A DNA stretch of 64,000 nucleotides from Butyrivibrio sp. Su6. Lineage in GTDB: Bacteria; Bacillota; Clostridia; Lachnospirales; Lachnospiraceae. Of the stretch, positions 35,499 through 42,377 are shown in pieces. Location of the stretch: positions 310,001 to 374,000 of the forward strand of contig NZ_FNUR01000001.1 in the NCBI RefSeq assembly GCF_900108105.1, read 5' to 3'. The notes beneath the pieces were generated by a model. That model had not been told where the DNA came from and searched no databases. It saw nothing but the letters and a program-made list of their open reading frames with translations. Both the position numbers and the translations under genes were made by a program. The stretch's first letter is position 1. The number at the start of each line of letters is the position of its first letter.

Positions 35499-35573
35499 GC
35501 ACTAAGTGAGGTTTTTTCGAACATAGTGCGAACAATACAAGTCAACTTAGCGAGGTTTTGACGAGCTTAGTTG
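35499..35573. repeat. Two adjacent hairpins with the same 13-base loop
   Basis: Hairpin 1: GCACTA (35499-35504) and TAGTGC (35524-35529), an A-A mismatch, then GT/AC closing the loop GAGGTTTTTTCGA (35508-35520). Hairpin 2: CAACT (35543-35547) and AGTTG (35569-35573), a T-T mismatch, then AGC/GCT closing the loop GAGGTTTTGACGA (35552-35564). The loops match at 11 of 13 bases while the stems differ in sequence and keep pairing. They sit between the rpmA terminator and obgE. This may be a dispersed palindromic repeat or a structured leader of obgE. Confidence 0.65.
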
Positions 35574-35603
35574 AGCTTGTTTACCTTTCAAGGAGTTAAA
35601 TTA

Positions 35604-36947
35604 ATGCCAGTATTTGTAGATAAAGCAAAAATCTTTATACAGAGTGGTAAGGGCGGTGACGGACATATCTCTTTCAGAAGAGAAAAATATGTGCCAAACG
35701 GTGGCCCGGATGGCGGTGACGGTGGCAAAGGCGGAGACGTTATCTTTGTCATAGATGAAGGAATAAATACTCTTGCCGATTTCCATTATGGTGGAAAGTA
35801 TAAGGCAGAGAATGGTCAGGATGGAAATAAGAGACGATGCCATGGTAAGAATGGCCAGGATCTTTATATAAAGGTTCCGGAAGGAACAGTAATAAAAGAA
35901 GCAGCTTCAGGAAAAGTAATCGCTGATATGAGCCTTGAAAACAGAGAGGTCGTTGTTCTTAAGGGTGGTAAAGGCGGCAATGGAAACATGCATTATGCTA
36001 CTTCAACAATGCAGGCGCCTAAATATGCTCAGCCAGGACAACCGGCTCTTTCACTTGAAGTACTTTTAGAGCTTAAGGTAATTGCAGACGTTGGACTTGT
36101 GGGCTTCCCAAATGTTGGTAAGTCAACCTTCTTATCCAAGGTATCAAATGCCAAGCCTAAAATTGCAAATTATCATTTCACAACCCTTTCACCAATGCTT
36201 GGTGTTGTTGATCTTAATGATGCAAAAGGCTTTGTAGTTGCCGATATCCCGGGACTTATTGAAGGTGCTTCAGAGGGTGCAGGACTTGGTCATGAGTTCC
36301 TCCGTCATATTGAGAGAACCAGAATGATGATCCACGTTGTAGATGCGGCATCAACTGAGGGCAGAGACCCTATTGAAGATATAGAAGCAATTAATGAAGA
36401 ACTTAAAAACTACAACGCTGATATAACAAGCAAGCCACAGGTTATTGCAGCCAACAAGATAGATATGCTTCCTGAGGGAGAGCAGGCAGAGATAATTACC
36501 AAGATACGTGAAAAATACGAACCTCTTGGAGTTAAAGTATTTGCCACTTCAACCCTAACTGGAAAAGGTATTCAGGAACTGTTATACTATGTAAGTAGGA
36601 CCCTTTCTGAGCTTCCTGAAAAATCTGTTGTCTTTGAGCAGGAATTCTTCCCTGAAACAATGATAAGAGATGCTGAGGATGCATTCACAGTTTCTTACGA
36701 TAAGGATACTGCTGAATATGTTATTGAAGGACCTAAGATTGAAAAGATGCTTGGTTATACAAATCTTGAGTCTGAAAAAGGCTTTGCTTTCTTCCAGAAG
36801 TTCCTTGCAGATAATGGAATTCTTGATGAACTTGAGAAACTTCATATCGGTGAAGGTGACACTGTAAGAATGTATGGTTATAGTTTTGAATATTATAGAA
36901 ACGCAGATACTAAACCGGTATCTGAAGATGAGGATGAAGAAGAATGA
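35604..36947 (+). CDS. obgE: GTPase ObgE/CgtA
   Basis: I start at the ATG at 35604 (AAGGAG 8 bases upstream, MPVFVDKAKIFIQSG), not at the in-frame codon 33 bases earlier. The glycine-rich Obg domain (about 1-158; GGPDGGDGGKGGDV) precedes the G domain with GFPNVGKST (G1), DIPGLIEGAS (G3) and ANKIDM (G4), and a C-terminal OCT domain with an acidic tail. It binds the large ribosomal subunit and links ribosome assembly to growth control. The yhbY start overlaps its stop (ATGA). Confidence 0.96.
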   Translation: MPVFVDKAKIFIQSGKGGDGHISFRREKYVPNGGPDGGDGGKGGDVIFVIDEGINTLADFHYGGKYKAENGQDGNKRRCHGKNGQDLYIKVPEGTVIKEAASGKVIADMSLENREVVVLKGGKGGNGNMHYATSTMQAPKYAQPGQPALSLEVLLELKVIADVGLVGFPNVGKSTFLSKVSNAKPKIANYHFTTLSPMLGVVDLNDAKGFVVADIPGLIEGASEGAGLGHEFLRHIERTRMMIHVVDAASTEGRDPIEDIEAINEELKNYNADITSKPQVIAANKIDMLPEGEQAEIITKIREKYEPLGVKVFATSTLTGKGIQELLYYVSRTLSELPEKSVVFEQEFFPETMIRDAEDAFTVSYDKDTAEYVIEGPKIEKMLGYTNLESEKGFAFFQKFLADNGILDELEKLHIGEGDTVRMYGYSFEYYRNADTKPVSEDEDEEE

Positions 36948-37252
36948 CATTAACAAGTAAACAAAGAGCTTATTTAAAGAGCCTTGCAGCAGATCTCGAT
37001 CCTGTTTTTCAAATTGGAAAAGCGACTGTTACTCCTGAAATAACAGATGCAATTGCTGAAACCTTTAATACTCATGAGCTTATAAAGGTTACTGTACTTA
37101 AAAACTGTACAGAAGAAGTTAGTAATGTTGCTATCATGATATCAGAGAGAACAAGATCTGAACTTGTTCAGGTTATTGGTAGAAAGTTCGTATTATACAA
37201 GCCTTTTAAAGACAATCCAAAGATCGTACTTCCTAAAAACAAGAAAGCTTAA
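36944..37252 (+). CDS. yhbY: YhbY/CRM-domain RNA-binding protein
   Basis: The 102-residue protein is one CRM domain: MTLTSKQRAYLKSLAADLDP at the start, FQIGKATVTPEITDAI and ELVQVIGRKFVLYKP near the end. These proteins bind pre-50S particles and take part in ribosome assembly. The ATG overlaps the obgE stop, so it is translationally coupled. Confidence 0.93.
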   Translation: MTLTSKQRAYLKSLAADLDPVFQIGKATVTPEITDAIAETFNTHELIKVTVLKNCTEEVSNVAIMISERTRSELVQVIGRKFVLYKPFKDNPKIVLPKNKKA

Positions 37253-37279
37253 TATTTCTAAACTTGTCGGAGGTTATTT

Positions 37280-37888
37280 ATGGAAAGCAGAAAAATCGGA
37301 ATACTTGGTGGTACTTTTGATCCCATTCACAATGCACACTTGCTTTTAGGCGAGTCAGCAAGAGAGCAATTTGGGCTGGACAGAGTTATCTTTATTCCAA
37401 ATAATCTTGCTCATTTGCCAAACAGAACCGAAGTCGCAAGCGGTGAGAATCGCTATCAGATGGTAAAAATGGCAATAAAGGATAACCCCTATTTTACCTG
37501 TTCAAGAATAGAAATTGATAAAGACGGTGGTACTTATACCTACAACACCATACAGGAATTAAAGCTTATGTACCCGGGAGATGAGCTATTTCTCATCCTT
37601 GGTGGTGATTCTGTTATCGGAATTGATAACTGGTATATGGCAAAAGAACTGCTTCAGTCATGTACAATACTTGCTGCTGTCAGAGAAGATGATGATCTGG
37701 CTGCTTTGGATAAAAAGCGCAAAGAACTTGTTGATCAGTTCGGTGCAGATATCAGACTTCTTAAATTTAACAGAATAGATATTTCAGCAACAGAAATAAG
37801 AAACAGGGTTAGAACCGGCAGATCCATAAGGTACATGGTTCCTGATGAAGTTATTGAATTCTTATGTATAAAAGGATTATACAAATGA
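37280..37888 (+). CDS. nadD: Nicotinate-nucleotide adenylyltransferase
   Basis: The 202 residues show GGTFDPIHNAHLLLGESARE (nucleotidyltransferase HxxH motif), then LILGGDSVIGIDNW and ISATEIRNRVRTGRSIRYMV (ISSTxxR-type motif). It makes nicotinic acid adenine dinucleotide for NAD synthesis. GGAGG precedes the ATG. The nadD-yqeK-rsfS order is conserved in Firmicutes. Confidence 0.96.
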   Translation: MESRKIGILGGTFDPIHNAHLLLGESAREQFGLDRVIFIPNNLAHLPNRTEVASGENRYQMVKMAIKDNPYFTCSRIEIDKDGGTYTYNTIQELKLMYPGDELFLILGGDSVIGIDNWYMAKELLQSCTILAAVREDDDLAALDKKRKELVDQFGADIRLLKFNRIDISATEIRNRVRTGRSIRYMVPDEVIEFLCIKGLYK

Positions 37889-38466
37889 AGACTATTGAAA
37901 TAACTCAGAAATTGCGAAAAGAGCTTTCTAAGGAATTAAAACCGGATAGATTTGATCATACTCTTGGTGTTGCATATACAGCAGCCAATATGGCGTTTAT
38001 TCATGGTGCGGATGTCGATAAAGCCCTTATTGCTGGAATGCTCCATGACTGTGCAAAGTGCATGTCTCATGAAGATCAGATCAAAATATGTGAGAAAAAT
38101 AAGATAGATATAACAGAAGTTGAGAGAAAAAATCATTCTCTTTTGCATGCAAAGGTAGGTATGTATCTTGCCAGAACAAAATATGACGTCTATGATACAG
38201 AGATTCTAAATGCAATAAGATGGCATACTACCGGCAGAGAAGATATGTCACTACTTGAAAAGATAATTTATATTGCCGATTTTATTGAACCAAACAGAAA
38301 GCCATTGGAAGATATGGATATCATAAGAAAAGAAGCATTTACCGATTTAGACAGATGTCTTGCGCATATTCTCCATAATTCTGTTATATATCTAAAAACT
38401 ATAGGCAAAGAATGTGACGATGCTACTTTAAATGCATATCACTACTATCAAAAATATTACAAATAA
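37885..38466 (+). CDS. yqeK: YqeK-type HD phosphohydrolase (symmetrical Ap4A hydrolase)
   Basis: The start is the ATG at 37885, overlapping the nadD stop as ATGA. The HD-domain metal ligands are in RFDHTLGVAYTA, GMLHDCAKCM and HSLLHAKVGM, followed by AIRWHTTGREDMS and IADFIEPNR. YqeK proteins cut diadenosine tetraphosphate into two ADP. The length (193 aa) is normal. Confidence 0.93.
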   Translation: MKTIEITQKLRKELSKELKPDRFDHTLGVAYTAANMAFIHGADVDKALIAGMLHDCAKCMSHEDQIKICEKNKIDITEVERKNHSLLHAKVGMYLARTKYDVYDTEILNAIRWHTTGREDMSLLEKIIYIADFIEPNRKPLEDMDIIRKEAFTDLDRCLAHILHNSVIYLKTIGKECDDATLNAYHYYQKYYK

Positions 38467-38478
38467 TCAGAGGTATTT

Positions 38479-38838
38479 ATGGCAGATATTGAAATTTCAA
38501 AAAACATGGCAAAAATGGCTGTTGAAGCCCTTGAAGACAGAAAAGGAGAGGATGTTCACGTAATAGATATAAGTGAGATCTCAACTCTTGCAGACTACTT
38601 CATTATTGCCAGCGGTACAAACATCAACCAGGTACAGGCACTTGCAGACAATGTACAGGAAGTGCTTGGCAGAGCCGGTTTTGATACCAAGAACGTAGAA
38701 GGCTACGAGTCAGGAAAGTGGATTCTTCTTGATTTCGGTGACATCATCGTTCACATATTCGACAGTGAGAATCGTCTTTTCTACGACCTCGAGCGCATCT
38801 GGCGCGATGGTAAACTCATCGATTCTACATCACTCTAA
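38479..38838 (+). CDS. rsfS: Ribosomal silencing factor RsfS
   Basis: 119 residues with the RsfS core: VIDISEISTLADYFIIASGTN, QVQALADNVQEVL and VEGYESGKWILLDFGDIIVHIF. RsfS binds L14 and blocks subunit joining when growth slows. It is the last gene of the rplU-rsfS stretch. Confidence 0.95.
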   Translation: MADIEISKNMAKMAVEALEDRKGEDVHVIDISEISTLADYFIIASGTNINQVQALADNVQEVLGRAGFDTKNVEGYESGKWILLDFGDIIVHIFDSENRLFYDLERIWRDGKLIDSTSL

Positions 38839-38938
38839 ATAATATACTTTTATTTAAACAGACGCAGCTGAGCTGAAAGTATAGGTATAGCTCTGTTCAC
38901 TCTGATATTTTTCAATGTGATAAATTGGACATAAAACA

Positions 38939-38988
38939 CCCACAAAAGTCTTGTTTCATGCTTATTCAGAACACAAGTCTTTTGTGGG
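38939..38988. repeat. Long imperfect hairpin after rsfS
   Basis: A 16-base arm (38939-38954) and its partner (38973-38988) pair with one mismatch around an 18-base loop; the outer part is CCCACAAAAG/CTTTTGTGGG. It lies 100 bases after the rsfS stop in a 481-base stretch (38839-39319) with no supported gene. It could be a terminator with weak T-runs. Confidence 0.55.
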
Positions 38989-39103
38989 CTTATTTATATC
39001 CATTTATCATCATTTCAAAATAAATCGTTCACCTCACTATGCCTACACTTTCAGTTCATCTGCTGTTCTTGCAAAAATATTAGTCTTTATTTGTGTAGTA
39101 AAC

Positions 39104-39299
39104 CATAAATCCATAAGTGCCTATAACTTTGGATAGATCGATTTAGTATGAGCAATAGAGACAGTTAAGATAAAATTAAAGCCTTGTTTTCTGTTTTGAA
39201 TAATCATGAAAGAAAACAAGGCGCATAATTTTATATTTACTGTGTCTTTGCGAATACTCCGAGATCTATACGAAGTTATAGGCACTTTTGGATTTTATG
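39104..39299. repeat. About 34-base imperfect inverted repeats enclosing a hairpin (MITE-like)
   Basis: The left arm (about 39104-39136) and right arm (about 39266-39299) share an exact 15-base core, AAGTGCCTATAACTT at 39115-39129 and its reverse complement at 39273-39287, plus flanking similarity (CATAAATCCA against CATAAAATCCA). The unit is about 196 bases, has no ORF, and contains the hairpin at 39181-39222. It resembles a small non-autonomous element, but no target-site duplication was identified. Confidence 0.45.
39181..39222 (-). terminator. Probable lexA terminator
   Basis: GCCTTGTTTTCT (39181-39192) pairs perfectly with AGAAAACAAGGC (39211-39222) across an 18-base loop. Read leftward it is followed by TTTAATTTTATC. 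It lies about 100 bases beyond the lexA stop. Confidence 0.5.
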
Positions 39300-39319
39300 C
39301 CACTCGCGAAAAAGTATGG

Positions 39320-39940
39320 TTATTTGTAGAAGCGCATGATTCCGAAGACTTTGCCGAGGATAGTGCAGTCATCTACTATGATGGGATCCATTGTGTCGTT
39401 TTCAGGCTGAAGACGAATGTGTCCATTCTCTTTGTAGAAGGTCTTGACTGTTGCAGAATCATCGATGAGAGCAACAACCTGATCACCATTTTTAGCTGTA
39501 TTGCAAACCTGGACAAATACCTGGTCGCCATTAAAAATGCCGGCATTGATCATTGAATCACCCTTAACATTTAAAATAAAAGCATCTGAGCCCTTAGGAC
39601 ACATACTTGCAGGAATAGGGATGTATGAATCAATATTCTCCTCTGCAAGAATAGGAGCACCTGCAGCTACCTGACCTATAACGGGAATGCTGACAATCTC
39701 AGTTCTTACCATGTTAAAACCATCATCACAGATCTCAATTGCACGAGGTTTTGTAGGATCCCTTCTGATATATCCATTTTTTTCAAGTGTTTCCAAATGA
39801 GAGTGAACAGAAGAAGTTGACTTAAGATTAACTGCTGCGCAGATATCTCTTACTGAAGGTGGAAAGCCTCTTGAAAGAGTTTGCTCTTTAATATAATCCA
39901 GTATTTCCTGCTGTTTCTTTGAAATATTCCCTTTAACCAT
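39320..39940 (-). CDS. lexA: LexA repressor
   Basis: I chose the ATG at 39940, which has GGGAGG upstream, rather than the longer frame to 40039, which runs through the promoter. The N-terminal winged helix (about 1-70) has ILDYIKEQTLSRGFPPSVRDI and SVHSHLETLEKNGYIRRD. The cut site is Ala93-Gly94 in GQVAAGAPI. The self-cleavage dyad is Ser129 (KGDSM) and Lys166 (ATVKTFYK). It represses the SOS genes until activated RecA triggers cleavage. The 206 aa length is normal. Four SOS-like operators lie in its upstream region. Confidence 0.97.
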   Translation of the reverse strand: MVKGNISKKQQEILDYIKEQTLSRGFPPSVRDICAAVNLKSTSSVHSHLETLEKNGYIRRDPTKPRAIEICDDGFNMVRTEIVSIPVIGQVAAGAPILAEENIDSYIPIPASMCPKGSDAFILNVKGDSMINAGIFNGDQVFVQVCNTAKNGDQVVALIDDSATVKTFYKENGHIRLQPENDTMDPIIVDDCTILGKVFGIMRFYK

Positions 39941-39968
39941 GTGGACCTCCCAAATTTTTTCTAGATTT

Positions 39969-39997
39969 AGTATAACAAACTTCATATACAAAAGCAA
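39969..39997 (-). promoter_or_regulatory. lexA promoter
   Basis: On the minus strand, TTGCTT (39992-39997), 17 bases and TATACT (39969-39974); the -10 has five of six consensus bases. The transcript starts about 20 bases before the lexA ATG. SOS-like operators lie just upstream from 40009. Confidence 0.55.
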
Positions 39998-40008
39998 ATG
40001 TTTGTTCG

Positions 40009-40089
40009 GAAAATTTGTTCGATTTTTGTTGACAAACAAATGTTTGGTTGCTACTATGTATTTAGAACAATTGTTCGTAACAAATGTTC
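40009..40089. promoter_or_regulatory. LexA operators (SOS boxes) between lexA and the yneA-like gene
   Basis: GAACAATTGTTC (40065-40076) is a perfect match to the Bacillus-type GAAC-N4-GTTC box. Three further imperfect sites are GAAAATTTGTTC (40009-40020), CAAACAAATGTTTG (40033-40046, over the yneA-side promoter) and TAACAAATGTTC (40078-40089). They would repress both divergent genes. Confidence 0.8.
40029..40057 (+). promoter_or_regulatory. SOS-controlled promoter of the yneA-like gene
   Basis: TTGACA (40029-40034), 17 bases and TACTAT (40052-40057). One SOS-like site lies in the spacer and the perfect one just after the expected transcript start. Confidence 0.65.
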
Positions 40090-40138
40090 GCGGTGAGATT
40101 GGTAAGTAGTGTTTGGGTTATGTATGTGAGGTATAAAA

Positions 40139-40558
40139 ATGAGTGAAGCAATGATGGCTGCAGCAAGTCTTTATAATGATTCAAGATTTTTTAGTCCAAG
40201 TGAAGTACGTATCAGAGAAAATAAAAAGCGCAGAGCTAAGATCGTTCGAAGACAGTATATTACCCTTATAACAGTAATTTCTGCAATGATATTTGCATTT
40301 TTCTTCTTTACTTTTTCATTATTATCAGATGCTCAGTCAGATACTTTTGTACCTGAGTACAAGTATTATAAGACTATAACAGTTCATACCGGGGATACTA
40401 TCAGTGATATTGCTGTTAGATATTTTGACTCAGATAAATATAAAAACCTTGATCAATATATCAGTGAAATAGAAGATATCAACGGTCTTGGTGATACGTC
40501 TCTGGTGATGGCAGGAGAACAGCTTATTATTCCATACTATTCAACAGAATATAAATGA
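40139..40558 (+). CDS. YneA-like SOS cell-division suppressor with LysM domain
   Basis: 139 residues: a basic cytoplasmic part (1-38, KKRRAKIVRR), one membrane helix (about 41-63) and an outer LysM domain (about 77-132; TVHTGDTISDIAVRYF, EQLIIPYY). The divergent position to lexA, the TM plus LysM layout and the SOS boxes match B. subtilis YneA, which delays division during DNA damage. B. subtilis YneA has almost no cytoplasmic part, so the 38-residue N-terminal extension here is different. The RBS is weak (GAGG). I leave the symbol empty because direct homology is not proven. Confidence 0.75.
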   Translation: MSEAMMAAASLYNDSRFFSPSEVRIRENKKRRAKIVRRQYITLITVISAMIFAFFFFTFSLLSDAQSDTFVPEYKYYKTITVHTGDTISDIAVRYFDSDKYKNLDQYISEIEDINGLGDTSLVMAGEQLIIPYYSTEYK

Positions 40559-40611
40559 TTGCGATATTAAAAAATAAAATCAACGATATCAAATGATATT
40601 TATATCGCAAT
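40558..40611 (+). terminator. Possible terminator after the yneA-like gene
   Basis: ATTGCGATAT (40558-40567) and ATATCGCAAT (40602-40611) are perfectly complementary but 34 bases apart, with a smaller GATATC/GATATT pair inside. A T-rich run follows 40617. Confidence 0.4.
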
Positions 40612-40623
40612 TACAAATTTCTT

Positions 40624-40665
40624 TTTACATAAACACCCCAATAGTGTAATATATACTCATTGGGG
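40624..40665 (+). promoter_or_regulatory. Promoter and RBS-sequestering hairpin before the DHH gene
   Basis: TTTACA (40624-40629), 17 bases and TAATAT (40647-40652) form a promoter candidate. CCCCAAT (40636-40642) pairs with ATTGGGG (40659-40665), which contains the ribosome binding site of the gene at 40671. A transcript from this promoter would start after the first arm, so the hairpin would only affect read-through RNA. Confidence 0.4.
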
Positions 40666-40670
40666 GTTTT

Positions 40671-42197
40671 ATGAAATTATCCAGTTTACTTTGTTATAAT
40701 TCAATAGTCATTCAGTGCCATGATAATCCTGATGCAGATGCTATCTGTTCAGGATATGTTCTTTATAGATACTTTTCAGATAAAGGCAAAAATGTAAGAT
40801 TTATTTATTCAGGAAATTTTGAAATTTCTAAGAGTAATCTTGTATATCTGATAGAAAGACTCCATATTCCAATTGAATATGTTACAAAGCTCAGTTCAAA
40901 GCCTGAGCTTCTTCTTATGACTGATTGCCAGTATGGTGAGGGCAATGTTCATAAATTTTCAGCGCAAAATGTAGCGGTGATTGATCATCATCAGGTATCA
41001 ACCACACTGCCAAAGCTTAATGAAGTAAGAAGTAATCTTGGTAGTTGTTGCACTGCTATATGGTATCTTCTTAAGCTTGAGGAAGAGGAAGATTTTTTTG
41101 ATAAAAAGATAAGTACAGCACTTTACTATGGCCTGTACTCAGATACCAATGCATTTTCTGAGATATCTCATCCTCTGGATCGAGACATGATAGAGAGTCT
41201 GGACTATGACAAGAGCCTTATTTTAAAGCTCAAGAACATGAATCTTACACTTCGTGAGGCAAAGGTTGCAGGAGTTGCTATGCTTGGCATTGAATATCAT
41301 GAAAATGGTAAATATGCCATTTTGAAGAGTGATCCTTGTGACCCTAATATTTTAGGTCTGATAGGTGATTTTATCATTGCAATAGATTCGGTTGATGTTT
41401 GCATTGTGTATAGCATTTTATCATTTGGTGTTAAGTTCTCTATAAGGAGCTGTTCCAAGGAAACAAGAGCAGATGAGCTTGCTTCTTTCCTTGCAAATAA
41501 AATAGGTTCCGGTGGTGGCCATGTTGAAAAGGCCGGCGGTCTATTAAAAAATGAACTAATAAAAAAGCAGTATCCCGAGTATGTTGAAATAGAAGATATG
41601 GCAGCCAAATATTCTATTTCTAATATAATCAAAGAACGCCTTAATACATATTTTGATGACTGTGATATCATCTATGCCAAAAAGGCATCCATTGATCAAA
41701 AGAGTATGAAAAAGTACAGTTCATCAAATCTTGTAGTTGGCGTGATCGATCCTAAAGATTTTGTTACACCTGGTTCAATGGCTATCATCAGAACACTTTC
41801 AGGTGACAAAAATATTGAGATTAAAAATAAAACAATGCTTGTTATTACTGAAAATGGTGATGTTGTCCCGATCACAAATGACAATTATCTTAGCAGCTAC
41901 ACAAAAACAAGGAAAAAGTTCAAGCTAAGTACGGATTATAATCCAACAATAAAGATTGCTGACACCGGAAAAACGTATGTCTTAATGGATTATGTAAAAC
42001 CATTTATATCAACCGGTAAAATGAATATAAGGGCAAAAAAACTCACGAAAATGACAAAATTATTCACTTGCTGGGATAATGATAAATATATGCTTGGTCA
42101 AAAAGGTGATTATATCGCAATAAGCCAGGATGATGCGCACAATATCTTTATTATTGATAAAAACCAATTTAAGAAGACATATTCTTCCGTGAAATAA
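40671..42197 (+). CDS. DHH-family phosphoesterase, 508 aa
   Basis: The DHH domain shows CHDNPDADAICSGYVLYRYF, TDCQYGEG and AVIDHHQVS, the Asp-His-His metal site of NrnA/RecJ-like phosphoesterases. A DHHA1-like GGGHVEKAGG block follows at about residue 280. The last 170 residues (VVGVIDPKDFVTPG onward) form a domain I do not recognise. Enzymes of this kind cut short oligonucleotides or cyclic dinucleotide products. There is no membrane part, so it is not GdpP. The gene stands alone between terminators, with its own promoter. Confidence 0.8.
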   Translation: MKLSSLLCYNSIVIQCHDNPDADAICSGYVLYRYFSDKGKNVRFIYSGNFEISKSNLVYLIERLHIPIEYVTKLSSKPELLLMTDCQYGEGNVHKFSAQNVAVIDHHQVSTTLPKLNEVRSNLGSCCTAIWYLLKLEEEEDFFDKKISTALYYGLYSDTNAFSEISHPLDRDMIESLDYDKSLILKLKNMNLTLREAKVAGVAMLGIEYHENGKYAILKSDPCDPNILGLIGDFIIAIDSVDVCIVYSILSFGVKFSIRSCSKETRADELASFLANKIGSGGGHVEKAGGLLKNELIKKQYPEYVEIEDMAAKYSISNIIKERLNTYFDDCDIIYAKKASIDQKSMKKYSSSNLVVGVIDPKDFVTPGSMAIIRTLSGDKNIEIKNKTMLVITENGDVVPITNDNYLSSYTKTRKKFKLSTDYNPTIKIADTGKTYVLMDYVKPFISTGKMNIRAKKLTKMTKLFTCWDNDKYMLGQKGDYIAISQDDAHNIFIIDKNQFKKTYSSVK

Positions 42198-42220
42198 AAT
42201 ATCTTTATGCCGCCCATAAA

Positions 42221-42262
42221 ACTCCGATATTTCAGACAGTAGAAATATCGGGGTATTTTTTT
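42221..42262 (+). terminator. Intrinsic terminator after the DHH gene
   Basis: A 13-bp stem, ACTCCGATATTTC (42221-42233) with GAAATATCGGGGT (42242-42254, one G-U), has an 8-base loop and is followed by ATTTTTTTG. Confidence 0.85.
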
Positions 42263-42270
42263 GTTATTTT

Positions 42271-42298
42271 TTTACATTGAAGTAGCAAAGTAAATAAT
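42271..42298 (+). promoter_or_regulatory. Promoter candidate for the D,D-carboxypeptidase
   Basis: TTTACA (42271-42276), 16 bases and AATAAT (42293-42298). A 7-bp palindromic pair, TTTGAAT/ATTCAAA (42321-42339), lies in the leader and may be an operator. Confidence 0.4.
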
Positions 42299-42377
42299 GT
42301 TAATATTTAAAAGCTACTATTTTGAATAATTAATTCAAAGAATTAGCAGTCAAACCAATCTGTTTTTGGGAGTTAAA

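Noticed and set aside
35521..35536. GCGAAC/CGAACA text near the obgE hairpins as a LexA site
   Set aside because: The GAAC elements are direct repeats, not the inverted GAAC-N4-GTTC arrangement.
38951..39136. 61-codon ORF in the rsfS-lexA gap
   Set aside because: It starts inside the hairpin arm, has no ribosome binding site and shows no protein-like composition.
39206..39556. 116-codon plus-strand ORF
   Set aside because: It is antisense to the lexA 3' end and runs through the inverted-repeat stretch; it has no ribosome binding site, and lexA is certain.
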